Origin: Parasponia andersonii
Lineage: Eukaryota > Streptophyta > Magnoliopsida > Rosales > Cannabaceae
Reading direction: 5' to 3'
Assembly: GCA_002914805.1 (NCBI GenBank)
Contig: JXTB01000513.1
Span: 29,265 to 93,264 of the forward strand
DNA length: 64,000 nt
Shown here piece after piece: positions 33,407 through 46,068 of the stretch. Under the pieces are notes generated by a model. The model had not been told where the DNA came from and made no database searches. It was given only the letters and a program-made list of their open reading frames with translations. Position 1 is the stretch's first letter; each line of letters opens with the position of its first letter. Both the position numbers and the translations under genes were made by a program.

Positions 33407-36400
33407 ATAACTATTAAGTGAAATATATTTTCCATTTGCCTAAAAATATAAATAAAATTAATAGATGAGAAAGAAAAAAACCTAAAGTAAGAGGGGCAGA
33501 TCAGAAATTTTCAGAGAACAGGCACGATTTCTCGCAGGAATATGAATACTTTATAATTTCTATGCATTTGTACATTCAAGTACATCTTCGCATAACCCAA
33601 AAAAACACATTAAAGGAAGAAAAAATAAATAAATAAGGGAAATTCTATTGGCATTTACTCACTTATCACTTCATGCAGAGAACCAAATACACTTTACGCC
33701 ATATTTCAAGAAGCTCTGTTAATTTACAAACGCGTCAATTCGTACTAATTATTAGTTAATTAAGCATAAACACAAATCCTAATTCGGATTTTATGGAGTT
33801 CAAAAATCCACTCAAGGCAGAGCTTAATACAATGAACCGTACAAACTTGAAGATATCATACGGACATACGCAATCTTTGATTAATTCAAGACAAAGATAT
33901 GATCATCTAGTTCCAAGCATGCAGCATAAGATTCTTGATAAGCTTTTATTGTTTTAATTAGTGTTTTTCTTTTAAATAAAAATAAAAACTCTATATATTG
34001 ATAAATATATAAAATCCATTTATTTATAAAACATTGAAACATGTAGAGACAGAAGGCACCCATAAACAAGAACACTAAGCAAAAAACATTGGTTATTGTT
34101 TAGTCTAGGAAAGGCAGCAGCCATGTCCCTCACGAGGCTTTCACGCAGGCATGTCCTCGTTGTGTTGTAAACATAGGTCGTTTTCTACAATTCAATTGGC
34201 TAGCCTTGGAAGACTTTTAAGCTTAATAGTAAATTAGTCTAAGTAGTATTTGGAAATGAAATCACATGTTTTAAATTACTGTCTTCTCACTCCTTTAGAT
34301 TTCTCACTATATAGATCAGTAAATAATATTTTTTAAAAATATTACAAAATAACTATTAAGTTAGATTTTTTTATTTTTACTTTTTTGTCGGCATATAAAG
34401 TTATGAGACAACAGATGAGATAATTATTTAGGACAACATATCTCAATACGTAGTATTTAGAATGAAATTACATATCTCAAATTGTTGTTCTAAAAGCTAT
34501 TTCACTCGATTAGATAAATCACATTAGCAAATAATTTTCCTCTTAAAGAAGTTACAGAATAACTATTCAATTACATATATATTTATATTTATGTTGATTT
34601 GTCGCACAGTGCTGATTTTTTTTTACTTTTTTAAAATTAGACTCATATAAGATTTTTTTATGGCTATTGTCTCCTGTAGTCAAGCTTGTACCCTCTCAGC
34701 TAGATGGGTTATTTTTTTATTTTTACTTTCGTTGTTAGTAATGTTGTAAGAGTACTAGACTCTACTTAGATTTGACTATTTTTCTTTTTGTCATTATAAT
34801 AAAACATAATTGTAGTAGGAGGAAGCTCACACAGAAAATTCGTGTCCTTTTGCTAGGTCCGATGGGCCAAAATCCAAATCCATGATTGGAAAAGACTTGG
34901 ATACCACTGAACATGGTAGCTAGATAGCCTATAGTCTAGGAGAAAGGATGCTTATTAGACAAGGTAGACCCCGATTGGTTTAAGTTGGGGACAAAATTTA
35001 GTGGCAAAGATGTGTGTAACGTACCTAATCGTGACACATAATGCTGCTACTTGTGTGGTAAACATACCAATTGTGTTCCAAATTTTGAATCAATTCACTT
35101 GTAAAATTAATTAGTTGTTGATTAATATAATCAACAAGAGTGGATGAAATGAGGAAAGACCAGGTTCATGTCTGGTTTAGTTGATCTTTTTAATTAGTTT
35201 GGTGCCTAATATTGAGCGATTCGCGAGTAGCACGAGACAAAACATGTGGGATTGTGCTTCGGTTTATGTTAAACAGTGAAGTAATTAGTTTCAACTTTTG
35301 TTGGGTATTGAGGAAGTCATTAAGTCATTCAGATTCTATTGCAAAGTCTTGAGTTTTGAGCTTCAATGAATCAATATTATAGTAATTGGAGAACAGCTAG
35401 CAAAGCCGTATTGTCACTCTAGTAATCTTTTGTTTATTTTTTTTGAGTTATTTTCCACTAGTTAATGTATTGGAACATTCAATATGATTGGGTTTTATAC
35501 AGAATTCGGTTCAGGGGACTCTCACATTAAAAATTGCAAACATCGACAATGTAATCTTTTTTGCTTTTGTTGTGTCCATATCAAAATATAATAGTGTTAT
35601 ATATCCATTTTGTTCTTGTTTTAAATATTATCCATTTTGTTTAGTACAAGAAAAGCTCATAATTGTATGTCATGAGCTTTCGTAACCATACATTAAAAGG
35701 AAAAAAAAAACTGCCAAAATAATCCAAAATTTCTGACACAATTGGCCTCCAATTGGCTGATTCAGATAGCCAATTTGAATAAGCTTATCACCTTATCTTT
35801 CAGCCTATATAAATTACTATCTTTTGAAGGAACACGTTGGTTTAATAATCAAGACTTTATGGCCAATTTGGTTTAACTTATTAATAAGCAAAAAATATTT
35901 TTTGAATAATTTATGAGCTAAATATGTTGGGTAAATAATTAAAAATCAAATTATTTAATAAATTTTGATAAAATTAAAGCCCAAAATCAAAGTTAGTTTA
36001 AGCCAACTCTGAGTCACAATTTGTATTATCTTTTAATGAATAAATCATAATAATTTAAATACGTTTATTTTAAAGTAAAAATACGAAATATTTAATCGAG
36101 TTTATTTTCATATCATTTTTTAAAATATATTAATATGTTTAAATCACAATCTTCATGTTAATTAGTTTGAAATAGTCAAATTGATTCTTTATTAAAATTT
36201 TAAATTCAAATGAAAGTAAAATAAATTAAATTAAAATAAATTTAATTGAGTAACTAATTTAATTGAGTTTATTTTTATATCTATTTTTTAAAAGTATTAA
36301 TATATTTAGTATGTACAAAAATATACTTAATTATAAAAAAGTATTAATAAGTTCTTTTCAAAATATATATAATTCTATAATGATATTAATTTTAACAATT

Positions 36401-37143
36401 CAAACATATAATTAATCAAATACTTTAATACAAATTTTTTAAATTATAACATTTTAAAATTACAATTTATCAAATACTCAGTTATTTTTTAGTATAATAA
36501 ATTATTCTTTCGGCATAATTAAAAATATTTTTCTTCGACACTAAGCTCTATTAAAGTGGCCCTATACTACACTTCCACTCACAATATGAAATTAAGCAAA
36601 GTTTTAAGCCAGAAAAATATAATTTGAGCAGCCATACATGCATACTTTTGTGCCAGTAAAGCTATTACAGAACAAAGACATGTATAAGCATTCCAATTTC
36701 CAATTTCCAATTTCCCGAATTCCCTTGGAAATTTTGATTATAAAATGGCCGACAATATCCTTGGTGGTTGCTCCTCAAATAAATGCTGCTTGTTTTAAAA
36801 ATGGTGTGGCTGTGAAAAGGAAACAACATTAAACTTTATTGTAACTTAGTACCACTTTTATATATGTACTTAACAATCTACTCTGTAGAGGTTATACTCA
36901 TTAATTAACTAGTTTACTATAGTAACGTAGCACGTATAATCATTTGTCTCCTAGTGTAGTGAAAAGGCCATGATATATATTTTACAATGTTATATAACAT
37001 TCATTTTATATATTCTTTTTGGGATTGAATTGGAATAATATTATGGGCACATAGATAGATGTGTAACGTGCAATATCCATGATGGGGCAGAGAAGCCTGA
37101 GTATGTGCGTTTTGTTTGGAGCTCTGGACCACTCTCCCCCCTC
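33407..37143. other. AT-rich intergenic DNA upstream of the DVL/RTFL gene
   Basis: Holds the diverged duplication at 34243-34610. A possible element at about 35871-36565 has ends GGCCAATTTGGTTTAA and, reversed, GGCCACTTTAATAGAG. Around 36698-36722 there is a CAATTTC repeat. No gene seen. Confidence 0.4.
34243..34610. repeat. Diverged tandem duplication, period about 207 bp
   Basis: GTAGTATTTGGAAATGAAAT at 34243 recurs as GTAGTATTTAGAATGAAAT at 34450. Later TTACAAAATAACTATTAAGT pairs with TTACAGAATAACTATTCAAT. Old, heavily diverged. Confidence 0.6.
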
Positions 37144-37151
37144 TATTTATA
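37144..37151 (+). promoter_or_regulatory. TATA box of the DVL/RTFL gene
   Basis: TATTTATA lies 164-171 bases before the start codon and follows a CCCCCCTCTATT stretch. A start about 30 bases downstream would give a 5' leader of about 140 nt that contains a (TC)8 run at 37214-37229, a common plant leader element. Confidence 0.6.
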
Positions 37152-37314
37152 CCAAAGCCTTCTGGCACATTTTCATATCATTCAAACATAACCCTCTTCT
37201 CTATAATTCTTTGTCTCTCTCTCTCTCTCGCAATAGCCACCTATCTCTCTTTCAATATTTTCCCACAATTTCTTAGAAGCCAATCACTACATTGAAGAAG
37301 AAAATTGTCCAACA

Positions 37315-37464
37315 ATGAAGATGATGAGCAGCGCAACCATGGCGGCCGAGCAGTCGAAAAGGAAAGCTTCATGCCGAAAGCTCGGCGGCTATCTTAAGCA
37401 GCAGAAAGGAAGGCTTTATATTATCAGGAGATGTATTGTCATGCTTCTGTGCTGGCATGACTGA
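37315..37464 (+). CDS. DEVIL / ROTUNDIFOLIA-like (DVL/RTFL) small polypeptide
   Basis: 49 residues, typical for this plant-only family of 40-140 residue peptides, and below common ORF length cut-offs. The N-terminus ([18 protein letters not shown]) is variable and basic. Residues 19-49 form the diagnostic RTF domain, reading [20 protein letters not shown] followed by [11 protein letters not shown]. The ATG at 37315 has A at -3 and follows a TATA box and C/T-rich leader; no in-frame ATG precedes it closely. Family members act at the plasma membrane, and in Arabidopsis overexpression shortens leaves and alters cell proliferation along the organ axis. No stop, shift or missing conserved residue is seen. 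Which family member it is cannot be decided here. Confidence 0.95.
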   Translation: MKMMSSATMAAEQSKRKASCRKLGGYLKQQKGRLYIIRRCIVMLLCWHD

Positions 37465-38885
37465 TGATACAAATTATCGAGTAGTTAGTTTATTCCAAAG
37501 TTTGGAGCAAATTATTGTGTATATTTATTCCTATCTCCTTGATTAGTTTATGGGGCTTAATTTCCCCAGATCGAAATGTAAATAGCATTGAGCATATTGA
37601 ATTAATCATCCTTTTATCTGTCCCATTATTTTCAAATTTTATGTGTTTGATTTTAGTTCATGTATGAGTCTCCTACTCTCATTTATAGCTTATTACTTTA
37701 TATTTCTAAGTCATTTATTACCACTCTGAACATAATTTTAGTTGTTTAAAATTGGAGAAATAACTTTATTGAAACAATGGAAGATGTTAATAATATATCC
37801 AACTATGATAATGTTGGTATCCATGATTAATTTTGATCGTTAACCTTAAATTTCTAGAAAGAATAATTTTCTCTAATAATCTCGTTTTGGAGAGAGAATC
37901 TTTTGATCTTTATAAGTCAGCTTAAAGAAAGTAGTACTTGAGGATAAGCAGGTAGATCAGCAGTATATGGGTACACAAAGAAGGAGATATTCCCGGAAGA
38001 AAGTGGAGATGGATGATGATGACGATGCACGTACGGGTTAGCTACATGGCTTATGATTGTCGTTTATGTAGCCTCCATAATTTTTGGGTTGTGGTCTTGT
38101 CAACTCAGCTAGCTATATGAATGCCACTTTGATATAAGGAAGGAAATAAAGAAACCCTATATGTGCAGTGGTGATCACATGCAAATCATGTACCCGATGA
38201 TTTGACAGTTTTTAGTTCCATTTGGAACTGAATTTTAGTGCTATGTTTTTCCTATTAATTTTCATGTTATTTGGAGAAAATGACATGTTTAACAATTAAT
38301 GGTACTCAGACATTTCAAAATTTATTATTTATTTGTCATTAATAAAAATTACTAGCGAGTTTTTCACTGGCTTTTTTCAACCTAAGTGCAGCTCAGTTGT
38401 GATCTCCATGAACGTCCAAGAAAGGAGGAAAGGTTTATTAATAAACAAAAGCAAAAGAGAAAAAGCACCTAGTTAGAGGACATAGCAGCCAAATTACCCC
38501 TGAAGAAATATGTATAAATGAAATCCACAGAGTATAGTCAACATCATCTAAAATAACATCTTTAGGGGTTGTGTAAGCCAACTTATCTCTCAATCATAAA
38601 AAACTAATATTGCGTTATGAATACGTATCTGAACAATCTATTTCGATCGGGATTCATATATCACGTAGTTTATAAAATTACTCCAAGATTTTCTTTTAAA
38701 TTTTTTATTATGAAATTATACAGACTTAATTAATTAGAATTTAAACTACTCTCCCACACACTTATATAGACTCTCAAAAGTCATAAACCGATAAAATTGC
38801 TCTGAGATTATCTTAATAAGGGTGCAGTATCTATCTCTATTATACTTTTCTCCACCTCTCAGCTAAAAAAATAAAGTAGCATCTA
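37465..38885. other. Intergenic DNA downstream of the DVL/RTFL gene
   Basis: The 3' region of the small-peptide gene comes first. A patch at 37920-38120 is less AT-rich and contains GATGATGATGACGATGCACG. No further gene recognised. Confidence 0.4.
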
Positions 38886-40646
38886 AGACTATCTCTAATG
38901 TCAATTAATGCTAAAAAAAAATGGTGAGCTAATGTTATATTTGAAATGAGATGCTTAGTTTAGAATACATTTTTTAAATTTTGCTCTAACGAATGATGCT
39001 AAAAAGAATGTTATTTTGTATTTAAACATTATTTTTATTTTTATTTTCTTTTTCTACTATTAATTCATATTATTATAACATCTAATTACTAATAATAAAC
39101 GCTGCAAATACAATTAGTCATATATATATATATATACATATTTATATATTTTTTTCTAATAAACAATCACAATCTATTTAACTGACCAAAACAATCAATA
39201 TAATTATTAAAAAAATAAGTAACTTGTTGAGTGTGATCTTAATTAGAAGGGGACTTTGATGAATCCTCATTTGACGATTGACGAAGAAGAAGAGATGGTA
39301 ATTCTAATTTATAAAAATTAGTGAGCGAGATATTGTGAATAAAATTTAATGAAAAAAATAATAAAATATATATGTATTAAATTGGCCACATTATAAAATT
39401 TATACATATTCTCAATTTAATATAATGGCAATATTGTTTTCACGTGCTAAAATTAAATTGGCTATATTGTAAATAGTGACCATATTATAAAATTTAATAA
39501 ATACTATAATGGCTATATTATAAAATCTAACACATACTAATGATAAAGTCACAAATGTAAACAATTGTTAATAATAGTAATATTGTAAATTTTAGTACAT
39601 ACTAAAATTTAGCATGTGTTATCTCTTATCATATTTGACATAAGAAATAAAATGTATTAAAAAGTAGGATTAATCACGTAAAAATACCCTGAGTTTTAAC
39701 TTTTTAGTAAAAAAAATTCTGATTTTTGAATGTCTGCAAAATAATACTCTTACTTTTAAATTTATGCAAAATAATGCCCTGATTTTTAAAATTCTGCAAA
39801 TTAATACTCTCACTTTTGAATTCTGCAAATTAATACGTTATATTTACAATTTTTACAAATTAATATTCTCAGCTTTTATTTTCTTTATAATTTATATAAT
39901 GAGCAAATTAAAAGATGCGAACATCTCTCATTAACTTAATAAAAATGTTTAAATATTAGTATATTATCGGAAATTATTTTATAGCTAATTTTTTTTGGTT
40001 AATTGCTAAAAAAACACATATTTTTTTTTACCTCTCATGTTTTTTTTTTTATACAGTTAACTACTTTTACGTCACGTTCTATTTTTTTACTTTTCTCTTT
40101 TAAATGAAAAATGAAATAAGCTAACTATAAATATTTTTTCCATAAATTTTATTATTGTTTAGTAAGTTTTAATTAGGTTGATGATGACTACTACGATCTT
40201 TTTATTATTAAAATCAATTAATTGGACATTAAGGTTATAAATTTATATGAATTTGAAATGTTATGGTATTAATTTGTAAGAATTTTAATTGTCAGGATAT
40301 TAATTTGCAGAATCCAAAAATGATGGTATTATTTTGTAGAAATCCAAAAGTCACGGTATTATTTTGTAAAAATTTAAAAGTGAAAGTATTATTTTGCAGA
40401 CATTCAAAAGTCAATAATTTTTTTTTTTACAGAAAAGTTAAAACTTAGGGTATTCTAATATTATTATCCCTAAAAAATAAGTTATATTTGACATATTATT
40501 AGGAACAATTTTTTCATGAAATACTAAATAAAATGTAGTAAAAAGTATGTTATATTTGACATATTATTGGAGATATTTTTTTTTTATGAAATACTAAAAT
40601 TTAACATTAGCATAAGTAATAATAGAATACCCATTAGAAATGATCT
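38886..40646. mobile_element. Old TIR element with another foldback nested inside
   Basis: The left end AGACTATCTCTAATGTCAAT and the reversed right end AGATCATTTCTAATGGGTAT form imperfect inverted repeats. Both are followed inward by AATGCTAAA-type and ATATTTGACAT or ATATTTGAAAT words. The interior is AT-rich and non-coding. Phrases such as CATTAGAAAT and TATGCTAAAT recur at about 50385-50550, suggesting another copy there. Confidence 0.5.
39668..40469. mobile_element. Foldback element with subrepeat arms
   Basis: The left arm (39668 to about 39880) and right arm (about 40250-40469) are inverted repeats: GGATTAATCACGTAAAAATA, then CCCTGAGTTTTAACTTTT, against reversed GGATAATAATATTAGAATA, then CCCTAAGTTTTAACTTTT. 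Each arm is built of several subunits of about 35 bases carrying CTGCAAAATAATAC and ACTTTT. The centre of about 370 bases is AT-rich with no reading frame. No clear target duplication. Confidence 0.8.
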
Positions 40647-41297
40647 GAACATTTCAGCAAAGAAAAAACGATTAAGAATAAGAAAGCATATATGGAGGAT
40701 AAACTACCCACAAAATGATTCAATTTTCAAACTTACGTAATTAATATAAGCAAATCAACCACACAAATTAGTTCCTTCTCTTAATTTATTTGTAGTGTAT
40801 ACTCCAATAATCATAATAACTGCATCGTTGAAATCACAAACAAGGTACGTAACTCACATAATTGATAGCGAGCACTATTTACCATCTCCATTTCCTTTCA
40901 GTTCTCAACAATATATTTTTGCCACAATGTTACTTGATTTGTTTTGTCTTTCTTTATGTTTCTTTTTTTTTTTGCCAAGAGAACAGATAGCGATAGATAA
41001 ATGAAAGAAGGGCCAAGCCGTAAAGGTGGACCAGGGACCATTATTGGACACTGTTAAGCATGAACAGTGGACAATAGTAAACATTTTCGGCTCTATGCGA
41101 CAAAAACCCAAAATGATATTGAGACTAGTGAATAAGTTATCATGATGTGCCTAAATTTTTTTTTAACTCTATTGCACGTGCAAACGGTTGTGCAGTCATG
41201 ATAGACATGTCCAATTCCCACAGTAGTGTTTCCTACTGTTTTGCTTTGGTCACCGAAAAAGAAAAATGGACAAAAATTAAAAATGAGGAGTTGGAAA

Positions 41298-41329
41298 GGG
41301 GGGGGGGGGGGAGGGCGAGGGGGAATATA
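41298..41329 (+). other. G-rich tract, possible G-quadruplex
   Basis: Fourteen G in a row, then AGGGCGAGGGGG: enough adjacent G-runs to form a quadruplex on the plus strand. Long G homopolymers are also prone to sequencing-length error. Confidence 0.6.
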
Positions 41330-42092
41330 GAGCACAATGTGATAAGTGGGAAATGTCTGAAAACAAGTTCCAAAGTTTGAAATTAAAATTATTTTGGGGC
41401 CAATGAGTAGTTGCCATCTCATGATTCAGAGGACTCGTCAAGAGTTTGATTGGTCAACATGGCAGCCTTATCATGTCCACGTGCAGCTCAGTATTCTCAA
41501 CCCAAAAGCAGAGACCACAGTCAATATCCCTCACATGTATGTGCTTGTGAAGCATGAACTCGAATTAATACAATAGACTTACTTCATTTAAATCCACGTA
41601 TTTCCGGACCATACATTGTGATTTTTTTATAATGAAATTGGGATAACTAGAAAAAAAAAAAAAAAAAAAAAAAAAAAAACAAAGAATATCGCAACTAGAT
41701 TCACATCCTACTAATTTTCTTTTCTCTTGCTCAATTTCGAAGATGTAGTCTCTATCAGTGTATATATTGCTACGAATCATTAATATCGTTCAAGTATTTT
41801 TCTAATACGTAGCTACAAATCTAGAGTATTTATATACTTTTTCACGTTCCGATTTGATCAAGGGATGATTGCCCACTTGGGCTCTCTTTCAGCAGGGTCC
41901 TCTTCACCATCAGCTGTCTGTGATCATGGACGCATAAATGCCTCCTCTCCCCCATTATGGTGACATGAAGAGACCCCTCACCTACTGTGTATGTGAGTAA
42001 GGGACGACAATTCAAACTAGATGGAAAGAGAGAGCACAAAAAAGATATAAGGATTAATTAAAAGAGAATATTACGAAAAACGTGTTAGAAAG

Positions 42093-42095
<3 letters not shown>

Positions 42096-42129
<34 letters not shown>
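42096..42129. repeat. (AT)n microsatellite
   Basis: The longest of several dinucleotide runs. Others are near 12013-12037, 47317-47336, 48479-48501, 49346-49368, 50837-50858 and 59017-59042. They suit marker use but carry no functional signal that I can see. Confidence 0.9.
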
Positions 42130-42131
<2 letters not shown>

Positions 42132-43059
42132 TAGAGTATGAATCAACACCCACCATCACCATTACATCGTTCTTTTTGGGAGGTAGAACTATAGGGATGG
42201 AGGAGAGGTGTGGAAATTAATTAATGAAGTATGGTTTTATTTGGTAGGATGAAAAAAAGGTTAAGGGAGTTGGGGATCCACAATTGCTCTAGGCCCACCA
42301 GAAGCATATTGGATGGATTGGGCTTGGGAGTAATACAAACACTGTGAAATCTCCGTTCTACTATTCTCCTAATTATATTGGTTTACAAAATAAAATATAC
42401 ACGAGTATTCTAGTAATTAGAAGTGGCAAAATGAGCGGAAGGAAACCAGACTTGAGGGGTGAATGGGCCAGCCTGCAAAAAAAAAATAGGACATAGCCTG
42501 GACTTGTTTGCCCGTCGAGTTTTTTGGCAGGCCAATTCTAGGTTGGGTTGGGCTGGGCTTGAGGTAGGCCTAAACGAGCCCGGTCGACCCGTTCTCGGTT
42601 CGTGTTTTTTTTTTAAACAACTTTTAGATTCGTTTTTAAAAATTCTTTTTTTTAACATGTTAAGTTTAAACTTTTTAATTGATTTTTTTAAGAAAAATAT
42701 GTAATATAAACTAATTATGTTTTATTTTTCTATTGTTAATAAAATTAATAATAATTAAATAAGATATATCATACAAATTGAAATTGAATAGTTGATTAAA
42801 AAAAATTTAAAAACAAAACTATTAAGAAAATTATTTAGAATTATAATAAAAATGTTAAAAAAATAAAGGAACAAATAAATTTGAAATATTGAAACTTGAT
42901 TTTATTAATGATTATCGATTACAATTCAAATTATTACTTGAAAAAACTAGTATATCATTAATTACGAGTTTATGGCTCATCATCATCATTTATTTACAAG
43001 TTATTGAAATTTTCGACCAATTTTTCATTATAAATATGAATAGTTTATTGATTTTGCTT

Positions 43060-44891
43060 GGCTGCTTATTTCCAATCTTTAACATATGCCAGTACCTCAG
43101 CTATTTCAGGGGCCAATGAAGTCTTTTGCTCATCTACTATCATTCCAGTCATGCTAAAAGTAAACTCTGAAGAAATCATAGAAACCAGAATAGTTAAAAT
43201 GTCACGAGCTAATTATGAAAGCACTAGAAATCTTGATTGACGCATTTGCCATCAATTCAAAACTTTAAAGTTCTCATCATCGGGGTCGATGTCAGAATTT
43301 AGCTCAATATACTTGTTAAGCTTAGAGGATTACAGTAGATTCATTGGTGGTAATAGTTGACTTGAACTTTATGATGAGCCACGATTACGCCCTTGAGAAC
43401 GAAAACCTATCATGCTCCAAAAGGAGTTATTCTTTGATTATTCTCCAGTTTGTTGTAGAGTGTGTTATTGTTGACTACATGTTCTACCAAACTTAGCCTC
43501 ATATATAATTAAATTAGAAAGACCATTTAATTTACCCCTAGGATCTAAAATAAAAGTAAATGAATATAATAAAGGAATTGGAAACTAATATTTCAAAAAT
43601 ATTTCTTGCATACGTGCTATAATTGGTTCAATTATAGGGTCATATCTTTTCTTATAAAATATTTGGCAATAAAAAAGATGTGACGTAAAATAATTGGAAA
43701 AGTAGGATAATAAATGCTAGATAATGCAACAGTAGCTTCATAAAAAATGTCTAAAAAGTGTAAAATTTTTCGCAAATAAACCAATCTTCATCTTTCAATA
43801 CTAATGAACCCATTTTTGAATTGTAAAACATAGTAATTAGAATTTTATATGATAATATATTTTTAACATTAAATAAGTGGAATTCTACTTTACAGGCATG
43901 TCAACTTAGAATTGTCTTGGTTTTAACCTTTAGGCTATGTGATATCTTTTAAATTCGGCAATGCGAGGATTAGAAGCATGAATATACGTAATAGCAGATC
44001 GAATATTTTCAATACATACACTTATTACTTCTATACCTGATTTGATGATAAGTTTGATGATGTGACATACGTAATATTGATATTGTAAGAATCTTATGGT
44101 ATATGAACTTATCAAATTGCTAAATAATTTTATGGCCTTTATATTTGGGGTAACATTATCTAAAGTGATAGATGTAATGCGGTTCACTATATCATAGTTT
44201 TCAACAACATTTAAAATTCTATCTCTAATAATTTCAGCAGTATATTTATTGTCAAAGACTCGAAAACTAATTATTCTTTTTTGCATTATCCATCTTGAAT
44301 CTAAATAATGTGCAACTACACTTAAATAATCTTGTTTAAAATTAGCATCTCAAATATCATATGTCAATGCATTACAAAAGTTTAATAAAGTTAATTCAGA
44401 TATTAATTCTTTACGTATATTTTTATAACTTTAATCAAATCACTCCTAGTAGTATTTGTAGAAATTTTTTTAAAGTTTGGATAATAAGATCTTCTAATAT
44501 GATGTTCATAACTATTACAATCACCAAATCCTAATAGTAAATCCTTTACCGCAATTAAACGTGCTAAAGACTCTTTAGCTACTAAAGAATCATAGTTCCA
44601 AAAACTTACCAAACCATCATTGTTGAATTGAAATGTTGATTGAGTGAGTTTCTTGTCTCTTTTGTGTTTTTTGACACATGCATTACTATGTTTATTCAAA
44701 TGAGCGGTTCTGCTAGATGATTTAGTAGTTAATAATTTCTTATAGTATTTACATCTCGCCATTTTTATCTTTTTACCATCGGCCTCATTTTTGAATTTTA
44801 TATCGAAATACTTCCACATATTAGAAGTTGTCCTTATGTGTTTGGAGGTCGTGCTTGCACTTAGTGAACAATATCTTGAAATTGTGAACAA
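43060..44891 (-). pseudogene. hAT transposase pseudogene (BED zinc finger, RNase-H-like core, dimerisation domain)
   Basis: On the minus strand, 44891-44403 encodes a BED finger in which the second Cys is Tyr (CKYYKKLL) while HLNKHSNAC is kept. After it come the usual AKESLARLIAVKDL and YYPNFKKISTNT segments. 44402-43930 encodes the catalytic core (VVAHYLDSRW, QKRIISFRVFDN, ITSITLDNVTPNIKAI). The end of the core is interrupted. 43290-43060 encodes the C-terminal dimerisation domain (LARDILTILVSMISSEFTFS, then LAPEIAEVL). Several stops, including one where a Trp is expected in YDI(W)DAN, prevent a product. Confidence 0.85.
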
Positions 44892-45040
44892 CTTCTACTA
44901 GCATTTGGATTAGTTTGTATTTCGGAGACTTGGTCACCCTCTTCAGCTATGTGAATTTGGTCGCCATCTATTTCCAAATCAATGGGGATATTTTTGACAT
45001 ATCTATATCCTATATTAAAAATATGTTACTTTATCATAAT

Positions 45041-45410
45041 TGAAATTAAAAATATAATATTTTAATAAACTTTTTGCTAACTTAATTGTAAATAACTATA
45101 AATTACAAATTACTTGAAATTAAAAATATAATATTCTAATAAACTTTCTACTAACTTAATTGTAAACAATTACATATTACAAATTAATTAAAATTAAAAA
45201 TATAATATTCTAATAAACTTTCTATTAACTTAATTACAAACAACTATAAATTATAAATTATTTGAAATTAAAAATATAATATTCTAATAAACTTTCTACT
45301 AACTTAATTGTAAACAATTACAAATTATAAATTAATTAAAGTTAAAAATATAATATTTTAATAAACTTTCTATAAACTACAGAGTCAAACTAATGAACTA
45401 CTATCTTAAT
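45041..45410. repeat. 74-bp tandem repeat, five copies, inside the hAT element
   Basis: The unit TGAAATTAAAAATATAATAT starts at about 45041, 45115, 45189, 45263 and 45337, each followed by TAATAAACTTTCTA or TAACTTAATTGTAAAC words. The spacing is a constant 74 bases with scattered substitutions. It sits between the transposase start and the element's 5' end, then passes into a TCAAAT microsatellite at about 45425-45445. Confidence 0.88.
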
Positions 45411-46068
45411 TTTAAACAATTACAAATTCAAATTCAAATTCAAATTACAAATGAATTGAAATTAGAAGTAAAGTATTGTAAAAAAATTTCTACAAACTAC
45501 TAACTATTATACTAGTAATAGTAAATAACTAAATATACTATAAATTAAAGAAATTAAAGAGATAAGTGTGATAAATTGAATCGTACCTTGAATTGAGCTT
45601 TATGAGTTGTGGAGAGTTTGGAGACTATAAAATATAATTACTAATTAGTTAATAGTAATTAGATAAGAGAGAAAAAGATAAAATTGAGAATATAATTAGA
45701 GAGAGAATAAGAGAATTAAAGAGTATTTGAAAATTGAAAGTGTGAAAAAAGAATTGAGAATGTAGGATATTTATAGTATAAGAAAATACATTTTTTTAAA
45801 AAATAGTTTAAATTTGAAAATAAAAAAATAAAAAAAAAACAAAAAATTAAAAAACCAAACAATTATATTACCATTGGGCCCAACAATAATGTTTATTATC
45901 GTTGGAAGTTTGATTAAAAATAGCCAAAAACTCGTCTTGGCCCAAAAAAATAGAAAAAAACAAAGACATTGAGGGCCTAGACAATTCTAGGCCAAAAAAT
46001 AATTTGGGTAGGCCCGCAGGGCTAAGAATCCCAGGCCTAGGCCGGGCTGGCCTGAATTGATAGGTCTA

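Larger units (their letters stand above)
40647..42409. other. Intergenic DNA with homopolymer tracts
   Basis: Includes a G14 run at 41298-41311 followed by AGGGCGAGGGGG, an A29 run at 41651-41679 and the (AT)n run at 42096-42129. No gene; the open frames over the homopolymers are low-complexity artefacts. Confidence 0.5.
42418..46068 (-). mobile_element. hAT-superfamily DNA transposon, complete ends, dead
   Basis: Ends are TAGAAGTGGCAAA (left) and, reversed, TAGACCTATCAAT (right), the short terminal inverted repeats of hAT elements. They are flanked by CTAGTAAT (42410-42417) and TTGGTAAT (46069-46076), an 8-base target repeat with 6 of 8 bases equal and both differences transitions. GC-rich subterminal DNA (GGCCNGGCCT- and GGGCTGGGC-type words) lies just inside both ends, as usual for plant hATs. 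The length is 3651 bases. The transposase frame inside is broken. Confidence 0.85.

Noticed and set aside
35871-36565. Possible terminal-inverted-repeat element with GGCCA ends
   Set aside because: End similarity is weak and no target repeat was found, so it is mentioned only under intergenic DNA.
37079-37276. 65-codon frame upstream of the DVL/RTFL gene
   Set aside because: It covers the TATA box and C/T-rich leader and has no domain.
41565-41780. Minus-strand frame with a poly-Phe stretch
   Set aside because: It is the translation of an A29 homopolymer.
42889-43240. Plus-strand frames at the 3' side of the hAT element
   Set aside because: The minus strand encodes the hAT dimerisation domain here.
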